DNA of 64,000 nucleotides, taken from assembly GCA_037074615.1 (NCBI GenBank), contig CM073527.1:6598848-6662847 (forward strand), read 5' to 3'. The DNA is from Leucaena leucocephala (taxonomy: Eukaryota > Streptophyta > Magnoliopsida > Fabales > Fabaceae). This document shows positions 12,167 through 25,572 of the stretch, one piece after another; the stretch's first letter is position 1; each line of letters opens with the position of its first letter. The translations under genes were made by a program, and so were the position numbers. Under the pieces are notes generated by a model that did no database searches, was not told the DNA's origin, and saw nothing but the letters and a program-made list of their open reading frames with translations.

Positions 12167-15100
12167 TGTCATATCCTAATTTTTTTTCTATCTGTATAAG
12201 ACTTATAGAGGAAATATGTTTAGAAAAGATTGTGAAAATGATAAGAAGGAATGATAAATTTTATATGAGTTTTGAGGAAAAAAAGGGACTAAACTGAAAA
12301 ATTTAAAAGTTCTATGGTGCAAAAATGAAAGTAGACATAAACTTTGGGCCCTAAAGTGTAATTTTTAAAAGTTTAGGGGTATAATGGTAATTATTAAAAG
12401 TTGAACTAGAAAATGCCCAAAACTACCCAGAATCAATTCAATCCCAAACTTTCCAAGTAAATAGAGAAAATTATTCTGATCAGTTTGACGTAACATAGAA
12501 TTTTGATTTGAGATCCCAAAAAATTGCTATGAATTTCTAAAAAAGAAAAATTAATACAGTATCCTCTAGACCTCAGAATTAGATAAAATTTGGCATTAAA
12601 TTCTTATAATTAATATAAGAATTTATGAAACTATAATTTACAGTGGATTAAAACACCCAATAAATACTCGGGGGAATTTCTCGAGAGTTGAGCCCATAAA
12701 GGTAGTAGATCATGTAGAAGGCCCAATAATATTTTCAAATAAGTTTATGGCCTAGTGTTAATAAAAACTAAAAATACAAAATTATGAAAATTCCACTAAG
12801 TATGCCACTGTGTTGTGTCATTGAGCTAAAGATAGACGAAAGGCATTTTGGTCATTTGACTAAGGTTAGACGGTCAAGGAGAATTCCCAAAATAGTTGAC
12901 CAAGGTTAGGGAATACTCTGATGATGTGTGTAAAGATGATAATGCCCTTTGAGATATTAAAGTGAAATCATACACCGATAAAAGGTCTTGATGAAATGTA
13001 GGGAATTTTTATTAGGACTTCTGGGTCTCTAAAAATTATGATACTTTGCAAAGAATTCATTTCACATTATAATGAATTTCTAAAAATTATAGAACCATTA
13101 AAAGAGGTGTCTAGCATTTATTTAAAGATCAGGTAATTTAAGGATATCGGTATAAGGAAAATGCCTTAGGTTTTATGCTAAGTAGCAATTGGACCTAAGA
13201 GAGGCATAAAATTTTGTCCTAGGACAACCCAATAAGTCCCAAAATTGTTCTTGGAGCCCAAGTCCAATAATGTATAATTTATGAATTTTTAAAAAAGAAA
13301 AGAAAATGGAATAAAGTAAGAATTAGGGTTTTCACACATGGCTTCCAAGGCAAGGGGAAGAGAAGATTTTTGTCATGTGACCTTATCTCAAATTGGCTTG
13401 GTGGGGAAGTCCATGGAATGTTTCTATAAATACCCCATATTTTCTGATCAAACCAAGCCAAGAAAGATTCAAGGTACTAAAGTCCAAGATCGCTAGAGAT
13501 TCAGGTAAGTGATCTATCGTAGCTTGTTTTCTTTCAATTTGGGGGCTTGAACTTGGAGTTTTCATGAAAGAAATATGAGGTTTCTCTAGGGTGTATATGC
13601 TGTCCAAAAACCCTAGATGAAAGGAGAAAGGATAAATTAACGTTAGAGTTATGTAATTGATGCTTGAACAAGATAGCTAAATGATTTATTATTGAATCAA
13701 GTTGATATTCTTGACTTTACCATGGTGAGACCTTTCATTCTACACTATTTATGGTACAAGGATGTTTAATTTTAATGATCTAATGCTTCCACTGAATTTA
13801 TATGATGATTTTGCGTAGGATTGGTAGGTTTTGAACCTTGGAAGTATTGGAATTAAAAAGTTATAATTCTTAGAATTCTTCTCTATACTATTCACTCATA
13901 AATAGTGATTTTAATTTCATGATTTTGATGTTTTCAATGATTTTAAAATGAAAAATTATGTGGGATAAAGTAGAGAAACAAGTATTGGAAGCATTGGAAT
14001 CAAAACGAGTTTTTTTTAAGAAAAAGGGTGGTTATACAAAATCTATCTAGAACAATACATAAGAGCTAGAATTTGATGATTCTAAGCTCATAAATGGATT
14101 CACAATATGAAATTGTGTAGGGTTAAAGTCAAGACATCAATTGATTCAAAGGCCAAGTCCATTGGTAAAGATTAAGTAAAGTTAATGTAGTTAAGTAAAC
14201 TCAATGTTCAAGAGAGTTAGTTTGTAATGAATGGATGGTAATATTATGTTAGGAATTTATTGGTGTGCTCAAAAGTGGCAGCCACACATAAGAATAAGTA
14301 AGAAGGAAAAGGCAAATATAAAGAAAAGGAAGGTCAAGTATGTGAGGTAGTAAATTTATCCTAAACTTGTATATATTGAATGTTAAGCTTAGTTGTACTA
14401 TGGCTATGTTGAATGGTGTTGCATATGTGTTTATGATTGAAGCTCTGTTCCTATGATTACTTTGGCCAATTGTATTTCATATGTTACATGGAAGCATGGA
14501 CATTACACAATATTAATACTTTCACAAGCAAGAATAAGTAATTACATTAATGTTTGCATTGCTTAGTACCGTTTGCTACTGAGATTTCCCTAGAAATCTG
14601 ACCCTATCCATGTAATCCCAATCCCAACAGGTTTATGAATGATGAAAGAAGATGAAAAAGCATGAAGAGAAGTTAGGGATTGGATAATGTAAATATTATA
14701 TGATGAATGTGTAAATTGTTGCAAGTAATAATGTTATATGACAATTTTAGCAACAATGTTCATAATGTAAGGAAAACTAGTAAATGATGGAATAAATGTA
14801 TAAAATTTTACATATATTTAGTTAATACCTTATTTTGATGTCTATACAAAGAGAATAAATTTTTCAAAATTAGGGACCAGAATCTATTTTCAGAATTTTT
14901 GACCAAATGAGCAGTAACCTTTGATGATTAAACTGTATTAATTGACTAAGCATTTGGTCTGGAAATTATTTTTTTGAACCACTTCATTTAGATTTTTCTA
15001 GAATTAATTATGATTTTTTATGTTCATCACCGAATATGAAATACCATATGAACAATAACTTGAGAAGAGTAAAAATTTGAGATTTAGCTAATATACTTCA

Positions 15101-15168
15101 AAGGTCATGTAAATGGTTCTAAATGCTATCAAGTGGTCCCTAAGATGTATGAAAGTAAGTATGTGACA
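12167..15168 (+). mobile_element. Full-length gypsy LTR, 3.0 kb
   Basis: It begins TGTCATATCC and ends ATGTGACA, so its termini form the inverted pair TGTCA/TGACA. It follows the pol end of the decayed element and is read as that element's 3' LTR. It contains CTATAAATACCCC at 13,424-13,436. It aligns with the LTRs at 27,580 and 42,195 in its first half and with 1,166-2,622 in its second half. It abuts, without any gap, an inverted LTR fragment starting at 15,169. Confidence 0.88.
13424..13436 (+). promoter_or_regulatory. LTR TATA box
   Basis: CTATAAATACCCC sits in the LTR, about 1.26 kb from its start. It is the same word as in the other forward LTRs. Confidence 0.7.
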
Positions 15169-16530
15169 CAATCAATACATACAAGTTTAGATAAGTTTAC
15201 TACCTTAGAATAGCTAGCTCTCCTTTAACCTTTTCTTTCTTGGCCTTTTCTGTCTCCTTTTTCAAATATGTCAACACCTAATTAAAGTTCATCAGTGCAC
15301 TTATTACATTCCATCCAAATCTATTTCATATCTAGCTCAATAACTTAGCTTTATTCTTCTAAAACTGATAAACTCCTAACTTTCTTTATTTGTGGTTAAT
15401 TTCCTTGTCCTTTGAATTAATTTGTGCCTTGATTATATCCCACATAATTTTATCCAAGGAATCCAAATATGGATTCATATTTTAAAAATTCCAATATTTC
15501 ATTCAGCTCTAGACAAAAAACAGAAATAGGGTATACAACTTGCTAAAAATTACTCTTTTCAATTCCAATGCTTCCAAGACTTTTATCCTACTTAGCTGTA
15601 CACAAATTTGCATTTTAAACCCATTTGAAATATCAAAATTATAAAATTCTAATCAGTATTCATAGGTATGAATAGTAATATAGAAGGTTTCAAATTCTCT
15701 ATTTCTCAATTTCAATGTTTCCAATGTTCCACACTTATTTAATCCTACTAAATCCTTATACAAATTCATTGGAAGCATTAGAACAATGAAATTCAATCTT
15801 CTTCCTTCATTTCTGTCCTAGGCGAAAAGGTTACATAAATTGGGATTTCAAGACTTACGCAATTAATTCAAGCAATAACCAAAAATCTAATCCTATCTAA
15901 GTTAATATTTCATAGTTCTAACTTACTTTTCTTCCATTTAAGCTTAGGTTTTGTCCTTCTGAAACACTTATAAATAAATTAGGAAGGATTGCTTACCTTA
16001 ATCCTTAGCTACCTTGGACCAAAGTACCTTGGATCTCCTCTTGAATTTGCCTTTTGCCTTGGAATGGTAAACTTTTCATTTTGCAAGAGGTTCCCCTTGT
16101 TCCTTCAAGAGGATCACATTTTTGTTCATGTAAGGGGGTATTTAGAGCCAATTTTTACCACCTTGGGACGAGGTTATCCCACCTATTTTTAATTATTACA
16201 ACCCCTTAATCTTAAATTTGACTGGTTACTTTCTTGATTAATTATCTTTAATTATAATTAACTTAATTCTTAAACTATTTAATATAAATTAACATGTGCT
16301 AAAACTTATTCTCTCTTCCTGGCTTCCATGTGGTGTAATGTAGGGCCCACAAGGGATACCTCACTTGTCACCTTACATCCATAAAATTTCCTTGCAATTT
16401 TCTTTTATTTCCTTTCTTTTAAAATTCATAAAATATTATAGAAAATCCATTTAGCCATATGATAAATTTCTTGAATCTTGAGCCTTCATGTCTAGGCCCA
16501 AACCATTAATTTGGCACAATTAAATTGCAA
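15169..16530 (-). mobile_element. Inverted gypsy LTR fragment (left arm of a fold-back)
   Basis: It is the reverse complement of about 16,830-18,239 over roughly 1.35 kb. Landmarks include TTCCATGTGG near 16,323 against CCACATGGAA near 17,026, and TAGATAAGTTTACTAC against its partner near 18,210. It starts abruptly in mid-LTR exactly where the previous LTR ends, so the previous element probably inserted here. The plus-strand frame at 15,989-16,192 is incidental. Confidence 0.8.
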
Positions 16531-16539
16531 AGATAAAAA

Positions 16540-18492
16540 GTATTAAGGAAGGTGAAATAAGTAGAGAATTAATAGGAATCAAAAAGTAGTTCTATAAAAT
16601 TAATTAGAGAGTTTAAGATGGAAGAAGATATCGTTAAAGGATTTAAAGAAAACTTATAAATTTTTATTATGACTTATGAGTCTTAAAAAATTATGAGACT
16701 TTGCACAAAATTTATTTTATATTAGAATGAATTTCTAAAAATGTCAAAACCCATAAAATAATTTTATAGAATTTATATAAAAAATTAGGGTAATTCAAGG
16801 ATATCTGTATAGGAAATAATAAGAGGTGTCTTGGAAATTGCATCAAATTAATGGTTTGGGCATAGACATGAAGGCCCAAAAAGTCAAGAAATTTATCGTG
16901 TGACTAAATGGATTTTCTAGAATATTTTATGAATTTTAAAAGAAAGACAATCAAAGGAAATTGCAAAGAACTTTTATGGATGCAAGGTGGCATGTGAAGT
17001 GTCTTTTGTGAGCCCCACTTTACGCCACATGGAAGCCAAGGATGAAAGAATAAGTTTTAGCACATGTTGATTTATATTAAAATAGTGCAATAATTAAGTT
17101 AATTATGATTAAGGATAATTAATCAAGAAAGCAACCAATCAAATTCAAGATTAAGGGGTTGTAATAATTAAAAATATGTAGGATAATCTTGTCTAAAGGT
17201 GGCCAAAAATTGGCTATAAATATCCGCTTACATGCATAAAATTGTGATGCTCTTGAAGGACCAAGGGGAACCTCTTGCAAAATGAAAAGTCTACCATTCA
17301 AGGCAAAAGGCAAATTCAAGAGCAGATCCAAGGTACTTTGGTCCAAAGTAGCTAAGGATTGAGGCAACCAATCATTCCTAGTTTATTTATAAGTGTTTTG
17401 GAAGGATAGAACCTATGTTTTAATGGAAGAAAGTGAGATTCCTCTTGGTAATGGTCTTGTCCAATACAATAATGAAGAAAGAAGAAAAGTAAGTTAGAAC
17501 TATGAAAATTAACTCAGATAGGCCTAGATTTTTGGTTATTGCTTGAATTAATTGTGTAAGTCTTGAAATCCTAATATATGTAAACTTTCTTCCTAGGACA
17601 AAAATGAAGGAAGAAGATTAAATTTCATTGTTCTAATGTTTGTAAAGAATTTATATAAGGATTTAGTGTAAGATTGAATAAGTTTGGAACTTTGAAAATA
17701 TTGAAATTGAAAAATAGAGAATTTGAAACCTACAATATTACTATTCATGCATATGAATACTGATAACAATTTCATAATTTTGATATTTTTAATGGGTTTA
17801 AAATGCAAAATTGTGTACTGCTAAGTAAGATCAAAGTCTTGGAAGCATTGGAATTGAAAAGAGGAATTTTTAGCAAGTTGTATACCCTATTTTTATTTCT
17901 GTCTACACCTAAAGGAAACATTATAATTTTGAAAATATGAATCCATATTTGGATTCCTTGGATAAAAATGTGTGGCACATAGTCAAGGCACAAATTAATT
18001 CAAAGGACAAGGCAATTAACCACAAATAAAGAAAGTTAGGTGTTTATCGGTTTTAGAATAATAAAGCTAAGTTATTGAGCTAGATATGAAATGGATTAGG
18101 ATAGATTGTAATAAGTCCATTGATAAATTTTGATTAGGCTTTGATATTTGTGAAAAATGAGATAGAAAATGCCAAGAAAAAATGTTAAAGGAGAGATATT
18201 CCAAGGCAGTAAACTTGCCTAAACTTGTATGTGTTGATTTAATGGTTGACTATTTTATGCCTTGATTGATTGATGTTATTAATATTGCTATGATTTATTT
18301 GGCTAATTGTATTTCATATGTTACATGAAAGTATGCATAATACATTATGTTAACACGATCACAAGCAGGCATAAATACCAAGTATTGATGCATGCATTGT
18401 TTAGTACTTTAAAGTTAAAGTTAAAGAAGTTTATAAATGGTTCAAACTACTTTAAATTAAGCCTAATTAAGAGTAAAATTAAGGTTATGACA
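16540..18492 (+). mobile_element. 5' LTR (5'-truncated) of gypsy element A
   Basis: It aligns with 23,880-25,556 (the 3' LTR) and ends TTATGACA. A degenerate primer-binding site follows. The TATA word CTATAAATATCC is at 17,214-17,225. About 0.5 kb of the LTR start is missing compared with the 3' LTR. Confidence 0.75.
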
Positions 18493-18495
18493 TTT

Positions 18496-18507
18496 TAGTA
18501 TTGGAGT
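18496..18507 (+). promoter_or_regulatory. Degenerate primer-binding site
   Basis: TAGTATTGGAGT follows the LTR end after a three-base spacer and is a mutated form of TGGTATCAGAGC. The sequence that follows (AGAATTCTGGCA) matches the leader at 2,638 and 25,575. Confidence 0.6.
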
Positions 18508-18639
18508 AGAGAATTCTGGCAGAGGAAATGCTCTGATTAGATTAGTTATAGATAGATAAAATTGTCATAATTAACCTTAAGATAGTGGATATAGGATAAA
18601 GATGTCTATACATATAGTAGGTTCAGAGACCATTGTTAA

Positions 18640-19490
18640 TTAGGGTGACCCTATACGAGAAGTATTATGTTTAAATGATTCTAATTTAGCCTTAGAAGAA
18701 GAATTTCTTTAGATCCAGAGAATTTTTTGTTCTAAATTCTAGATGACTTAGGTTATAAAGTTTATGGGTTAGATATATCTGATAGTTCATCAGTGGGATC
18801 TAATGTTATGGACATGGTTTTAGAGGAACCTATATCAACATCTCTTTTTCAGGTAGAGCCAGAGTGGGATCCATACCCAGGATATGATGTAGTTTATATG
18901 GATGACATAAGTATACCTAACCTTGAACCATCACAACCATATGAGTTTGATTCCTAAGTCTTAGGTACAATAGGCCTATACCTAGACAATCAATTATGTT
19001 ACTAGACCCAGTCAGTTATAGAATTAGCTAGATGGTCTAGGCCCTAGTTAACCCACAGTAATGATACATCTAGAATCCATAGACATAGAGATATTGTCTA
19101 TATGGGTACTTACTGAAGATTAGTTTGTGAAAGCTATGGAATTAGCTAGGCAACTATATGATTTCAGTCACCTTTTGGTCAAAGAAATAGATCAAGATTA
19201 TAGGATCTATCAGAATTTTCTAGTTAGAGTCTAGGACACTTATCAGGCTTTTGATAGGAATATCCTTACATTATAAGACTGACTTAATATAATGGATGAT
19301 ATTTTAGCTACAACTGAGTCTTGGAGAGCTGGATTAGACCGTTGTTTCAGTGAAGAACCATTTGAAAGTATATCAGGCTGATCTTCTTGGTAGATGAGTT
19401 TACTAGAAAAACTTTTAAGAAAGCTTAATATGATATGATATCTATGGATGACAATGTTATGCATGTTTACAAGCAATGTATAACAGGCAT
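18640..19490 (+). pseudogene. Possible extra coding region before gag in element A
   Basis: Between the primer-binding site and gag, plus-strand frames read protein-like fragments broken by stops. One around 18,850-18,950 is rich in acidic and proline residues (VEPEWDPYPGYDVVYMDD). Others are near 19,120-19,200 (MELARQLYDFSHLLVKEID) and 19,290-19,380. I do not recognise the family. It may be an extended gag N-terminus or a separate ORF upstream of gag. Confidence 0.35.
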
Positions 19491-19639
19491 GTATGACAAT
19501 ATGAAAGTTTTGTATGAAATATATGTATGATGTTTTGCAACTATCTGTACATTATGTTATAAATGAAATATGAGCGTTATGTTATTTATTTTATTCCCTC
19601 CCATATTTAGATAATAAAATAAAATAGTTCGAATAAGAT

Positions 19640-20730
19640 GAACAGTTCAACAAGAGGAACCTCAAAATCCTGTAGACATTAACCAATTAATCATGGAACT
19701 CTTAGAGCAACAACAAAAGATGATAGAAGACATAGGGTAACTCAAGCTCAACATGACCAAGATAGGGATGATATTATAGCATAAATAATAGCAAAAGCTA
19801 TAGGTAATAGAGATAGCCAGAACTTGCAAGAGTAGTTAAGTTAGAGCAAGAAGTTGTGCAACAGCTAGTAGAGCTACCTAAGCAAGCTGAGCCTTTAGTT
19901 GACCATATTAATATCCAGCAATGGATGACCAAATTTTGTAAGAACAATCCTCTAACATTTGAAAGGATATTTGATGCTAAAGAGGCATAGAAATAGATTA
20001 GTCGACTAGAAAAGATTTTCAAGGTACTTGATTCTCCTTATAAACATAAGGCTCAGATGGCCATTATCAGCTGAATGAGATGCAGACCCGTGGTGGAAGA
20101 ACACTGAGCTATTGCTATAAGTAAGGAATATTCCTATTACATGGGAATTATTTCTTGAATAATTTTATGAAAAACATTTTCCCCAGTTAATGCATGACGA
20201 AGAGAGGTTGAATTCCTTGTGCTAAGGCAAGGAGAGAATGACCTATTTAATGAATAATTAGCTAAGTTTATTCATCTTTCTTAATATTCCACGTATCTCT
20301 GGAAAGTGGATGATGAGCAATAGATGATAGAGAGAATGATTAGAGTTAAAGGAAAAGATGATTCCTCAGCAGGATAGTTAATTTAACAAAGTGGTGGATG
20401 CGTGCCAAATAATTGAAAATAGCCTTAACCATCAAACATTATTCAAGCAAGTACACAAAGTAAATGTTGCTCCTGAAAAGATCAGCCAAAGTCGAGATGT
20501 TGCTAATGGTAGTGACAATAGAAAGAGAAAAGGGCAATGGCATAATAGGAGGCATACCAGAGGGAACTTTTGGGTCAATATTAGCAACCGAGATCCCAGG
20601 TTCTAAACATATGATAAGTATGGAAAGAATCATGGTGATAGACTATGCTTGATAGGGTAGAATGTTCGCTATATATGTGGGAAACCTGGACACTTTCTAA
20701 GGATTATCCTTAAATAGCAGATAATCAAAG
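19640..20730 (+). pseudogene. gag pseudogene of gypsy element A
   Basis: This is the capsid/nucleocapsid region of a chromovirus-type retrotransposon. The order runs from a Gln-rich N-terminal part to a capsid-like stretch (about 19,900-20,280) with motifs such as ISRLEKIFKVLDSPYKHKAQ. A degenerate CCHC zinc knuckle, of which YICGKPGHFLR remains, lies near 20,670-20,700. Several in-frame stops and frameshifts interrupt it; the capsid motif itself has a TAG just upstream. A basic linker (GNFWVNISNRDPRF) precedes the knuckle. It cannot make a working Gag. Confidence 0.75.
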
Positions 20731-20739
20731 GCTATGAGC

Positions 20740-23400
20740 CCAAGGTCAAGTGTTTGCAATTACAAGGGAAGATTCCCATAAATCACCTGATATAATCCCA
20801 GGTACCATTTATCTCAATAATTACTCTGTGATTGCTATGTTTAATTCAGGTGCAAGTCATTCATTTATTTATTATGATTGTGCTGAAGTACTAGGCCTTA
20901 CAATTAGCAAGTTGCATTACAATTTATGTGAGACAACCCTATAAATGCTATACTAGTTACATCTGATGTTTTCCTAAACAGTGTTGTTTGATATGAACAT
21001 TATTGCACTACTCTAGATTTAATATGTATGCCTTTTTGTGAAATTGATGTCATAATTGGATTAAATTGGTTATATTCTAACAATGTGATATTGGACTATA
21101 AGAACAAGACCTTAGTTATTTGTCAAAAGGCAATACATTTGAGTTCAGAAGTAAGATTGACTTTTATAACATAAGCTCAAGTAGATAAATGTTTACTGAA
21201 AGGATGTCAAGGATATATGGTCTTCTTTTCTGTTCAAGCAAAAGCAGAAGAAGGGATTGAGGATATCCCATAAGTCAAAGAATTTTTTGAAGTCTTTCTG
21301 AATGAAATTCAAGGATTGCCTCATGAATGAGAAGTAGAGTATGTAATTGATATTGTACATGGAGTTGGACCAGTGTCTAAAGCCCCATATTGTATTGCTC
21401 CTAATAAGATGACTGAATTAAAGAAGTAGATTGAGGAGCATTTAGAAGGATGGCAGTTTAAGAAGTAGGAATACCAATTTAAGGAACTTTCACATGGGGT
21501 GCTCTTGTACTATTCGTTAATAAAAAGGATGGTAGTTTAAGATTATGTATAGATTATAGGGAGTTGAATAAGATTACTGTTAAAAATAAGTACCCTCTTC
21601 CTAGAATTGATGACCTACGAGATCAGTTAGCTGGAGTAAGTTTATTTTCTAAGATTATTTTGAGATTAAGCTACCACCAACTCTAGATTAAGTCAAATGG
21701 CATTTCAAAGACTACTTTTATGACTTGATATGATCATTTTGAATTTCTTGTGATGCCATTTGGTTTGACAAATGCACCTATAATTTTATGGACTATATGA
21801 ACATAATCTTCAGCCCTATTTATATCAATTTGTTATGGTGTTTATTGATTATATCATAGTGTCTCCAAATTTGCAAAAGACCATGAAAGGCACTTGAGAA
21901 CTATCCTTAGTACTCTAAAAGAAAAATAACTATATATGATAAGCTTAGTAAGTGAGTTTTGGCTTTAAGAAGTCAAAATTTTTGGTCATGTCATATCCCA
22001 AAAAGGGGTAATTGTGGATCATAGAAAAGTTGAATCAGTATTAAACTAAAAATAACCAAGGACAGTGACAAAGATTATAAGTTTTTTGTTCTTAGCAGGG
22101 TATTATAGAATATTTATTAAGGATTTTTCTCGAATTACCTTATCGTTGACTAAGTTAACCAAAAAGAACTAACAGTTTAAGTGGGATGAGAACTGCAAGT
22201 ATAATTTTCAAGAATTGAAATAGAAGTTAACTACTACTCCTGTGCTGATTATTCCAGATCCAACCCTGACCTATGTGCTCTATACTAATACTAGTAAATA
22301 AAGGTTAGGATGTGTGTTAATGTAGCAAGGTCGAATAGTAGCCTATGCCTCTAGATAATTAAAGCCATATGAAGAAAATTATCCTACTCATGATCTGGAG
22401 CTTGCAGTAGAAGTATATGCTCTCAATATATGGAGGCATCATTTGTATGGAGCAATTATAGAGTTATTCTATTAGCACAAAATCCTGAAGTATCTGCATG
22501 ACCAGAAAGAACTGAATATACGATAGAGAAGATGGATGGAGTTGGTAAAAGATTACAATTTATAGATTAAATACCATACAAGAAAAGCAAATGTTGTAGC
22601 TGATGCTTTAAGCAGAAAGGTAGTACAGGTGGCGATTCTGATGATCAAAGAATTCAAATTAGTAGAAGATGTCAAAGATTAGAGTCCTTTATACCATATG
22701 CAAATAAGAGAAAATCCTTTTGGAGGAGTACAAGTTAAAGCTTTAATTGATGATGAAATAAAGGGAGCCCAAAAGCAGGATAAGCTCGCAACAATTTTTA
22801 AAGATAAGTTGAAGAAAAGGTAAACTAAAAACTTTGAAATCTCTGGAGATAGATTGCTATAGTCTAGGGAAAGGTCGTATATCCCGAATGCACTGGGATT
22901 AAGAGAGAAGATTTTAGATGAGGCATATAAGGTAAGTATACAGTGCATCCAGGTCTAACCAATATGTACCATGATGTTAAAAGTTTATTTCTAAAGCCTT
23001 AATTGAAGAAAGATGTAACCTACATATCAAAACGCTTGCATGCCAAAAAATAAAGGTTAAACATCACAAGCTACTAGGAAAGTTACAACCTTTAGATATC
23101 CTTTAGTAGAAATTGGACAGTAGTGCCATGGATTTTGTTGAAGGACTACCTATGACCTTAATTAACCATAATGTCGCATTGCAGGATAACCTAACATATA
23201 AAGTTGGACCAGTATAAATTGTTGATCGAAAGATCAAGCAATTGCAAAATAAGAAGAATACTTTGGTTAAAGTGGTCTAGAAAGGATTAACAGAGAATGA
23301 AGCAACTAAGGAAGCTGAAGAAGGAATAAGAGAGAAATATCTAGAATTGTTTACTTAGTATGTATATACTATAAATTTTGAGGACAAAATTTATTATAAG
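20740..23400 (+). pseudogene. pol pseudogene of gypsy element A (PR-RT-RH-IN remnants)
   Basis: Polyprotein order is protease, reverse transcriptase, RNase H, integrase, which is the Ty3/gypsy order. The protease motif near 20,848 reads FNSGASHSFI, with Asn for the catalytic Asp of DSG. RT motifs include RLCIDYRELNKI (about 21,539-21,575) and FLVMPFGLTNAP (about 21,745). The catalytic FIDD is FIDY at about 21,845. RNase H reads LYTNTSK where an Asp is expected. NVVADALSRKV (about 22,590) and HPGLTNMYHDVKSLF (about 22,940) mark the RH/IN junction and zinc finger. The MDF of integrase (about 23,128) is followed almost at once by the C-terminal VGPV-IVDRKIKQLQNKK segment, so the integrase core is deleted. 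Stops are frequent. The C-terminal motif set suggests the Tekay/Del chromovirus lineage. Confidence 0.85.
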
Positions 23401-23411
23401 GGAGAGAGAAA

Positions 23412-25556
23412 TATCATATCCCTAATTTTCTATAGTCAATATATCTATATATATTCAGTATATTTGAATATTAATAAAGGAAAATGTTGTAATGTAATAT
23501 AAGAGAGGGGCTAAAGTGAAAACTCTAAAAGTCCTATGCTGGAAAATGAAAGTATATACAATTATGGGACCTTAAGTGCAATTGCGAAAAGTTATAGAAC
23601 TAAAGTGTAATTTTCAAAAATTAAGGGTAAAATGGTAATTCAGGAAAGTTGAGCTAGAAAAGCCCAAAGTTGCCCAAAAATATTTTTACCCTAAATTTTT
23701 CTAGTAAATCGAGAATGATATTTGGGTCAGACTTATCTTTCAGAATTTTAATTTAATGTCATGATAAATTAATATTAATTTGTAAAGTCTACGAATTTTT
23801 ACAGGGTCTTCAACACCTCATAATCAGATAAAATTTTATAGTAAATTTTTATAATTAATATAAGAATTTATAAAACTAAAAGAAGTAAAAAAAGAGTCCT
23901 GTAGAATTTATTATGGAATTTAAGATAAAATTAGACATCGACAAAGGATTTATAGAGAATGTATGGATTTTTTATCAGAACTTTTGGGTCTCAGAAAATT
24001 ATGAGAATTTGTAAAAAATTCATTTTTATAGTAGAATGAATTTTTTAAAAAGTCTGAACCATAAAAAGACTTATATATAATTTATCTTAAAAATCAGGGA
24101 AATTTAGGATACCTAATAAAGGAAATACCTTGGGATGTGCTCCAAATAAATTGTTGGACTTGAAGAAGACCTATTATGGCATCATATAAGTATCCATTAA
24201 GCCCAAGAAAATTTCATAATGGAACAACAAGGTAATTGTTTCTTTGAATCTTGGACTTTGGTACGGAAAGATTGCTCTAGATTTTAAGTGGTTTAATGGA
24301 AAGATTGCTAGAGGTGCTTCCATGTTATAGGGAAAGTATGCAATTTATGTTATGTATAAGTTAGATGAGCTTAAATAACCTAAAGTCAAGTGGAAATATC
24401 TTGGGAATTCAAGTATGCATGCAATTAGGGTTTTGGTTTCACTTCTGCCACTATACAGATCACTATTTATATTTAAGAATTTTATAATTTTGATTCTTTC
24501 AATGAGTTTAAAATGAAAAATTGTGTGGGTAAAGTAGAGAAACAAGCATTGGAATCAAAATGAGACTTTTTGGAAACTAAGGAGGGTATGTTTAGTTCTA
24601 TACAGTAGGTCAAGGAGGAAATTGAATCTTGAAATTCTAACTTTATATTTGAATTCTACATAAAAAATGATGTGGAAATAGACCATGAGAATTTATTTTG
24701 GAAAGGTAGAAGTATAAGACATAAAATGGACAAAGAAGGGAACTAGTGAAACCTAGACTTGGATTTGTATTGAAATCAAGTTGTGACTTGTAATGTTTTG
24801 TAATAGCTAGGTTTTGATATTTGTTTGAAAGGAAGACCACTTCAAGAGTAGCTTTTCAAGGATTGTATAAGAGGTAGCAATAATACCTAAAAATAATGTT
24901 ATACTTGTTTGATTATATTCTTGCTTGTTTATTGTGATGTTTGGTTGAGCTTTAGATGATATTATGATGATGATGATGATAGATAAAGGGATGCAACTCC
25001 TTGCTATATATGTCATGAAAATATTCTTGTTAGAGATTGCTGATGTATGATCATGAAATAGCTCCCATATCATGCTAACATGTTTGGCATTTAATTAATC
25101 ATGCATGATATTATAATTTGTGTGATTTGCTATTGGGATTTCAATGAAATCTTATTATGAATAACCATATTTTAGGTTCTCTAACCTCAAAGGAAAAAGG
25201 GTTGAATGTGAATGAATGAACCTGTATTATGATATAATGTGACTACAAGACTTTATGAAATGCACTAGAACAATTTGGCATGATGTGATGTAATGTATTA
25301 TGATCAGTTGGTTTGAATCATATTTTTCCCTTAAACTACATTATGTTATCTTTGAGTATCATTTTGAACCACTTCATTTTGATTTTCTAGAATTAGTTAC
25401 AATTTTTTCAAGTTCGTTGATAAGTCTGGAATTATCAAAGGAACAATAACCGAGAACATGGAAATTCCAAATTTTGAGAGTGAACTTCAATGGACTTCTA
25501 AGTGGTTCTAAATGCTATCAAATAGTCCCTAAGATGTATAAATGTAAGGTGTTATA
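23412..25556 (+). mobile_element. 3' LTR of gypsy element A
   Basis: It starts TATCATATCC (consensus TGTCATATCC) right after a purine-rich tract (AGGGAGAGAGAAA) at the pol end. It ends near GGTGTTATA. At about 2.1 kb it is shorter than its 3-kb relatives and lacks the usual TATA word. Unusually, its right end is followed by another primer-binding site, so it also serves as the left LTR of the next internal fragment. Confidence 0.8.
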
Positions 25557-25560
25557 TTTT

Positions 25561-25572
25561 TGGTATAAGAGC
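25561..25572 (+). promoter_or_regulatory. Primer-binding site after the shared LTR
   Basis: TGGTATAAGAGC differs from the tRNA-iMet consensus TGGTATCAGAGC at one position. It lies four bases from the LTR end. Confidence 0.75.

Noticed and set aside
24960..24990. Short ATG/ATT trinucleotide run
   Set aside because: Too short to be more than ordinary microsatellite noise inside an LTR.
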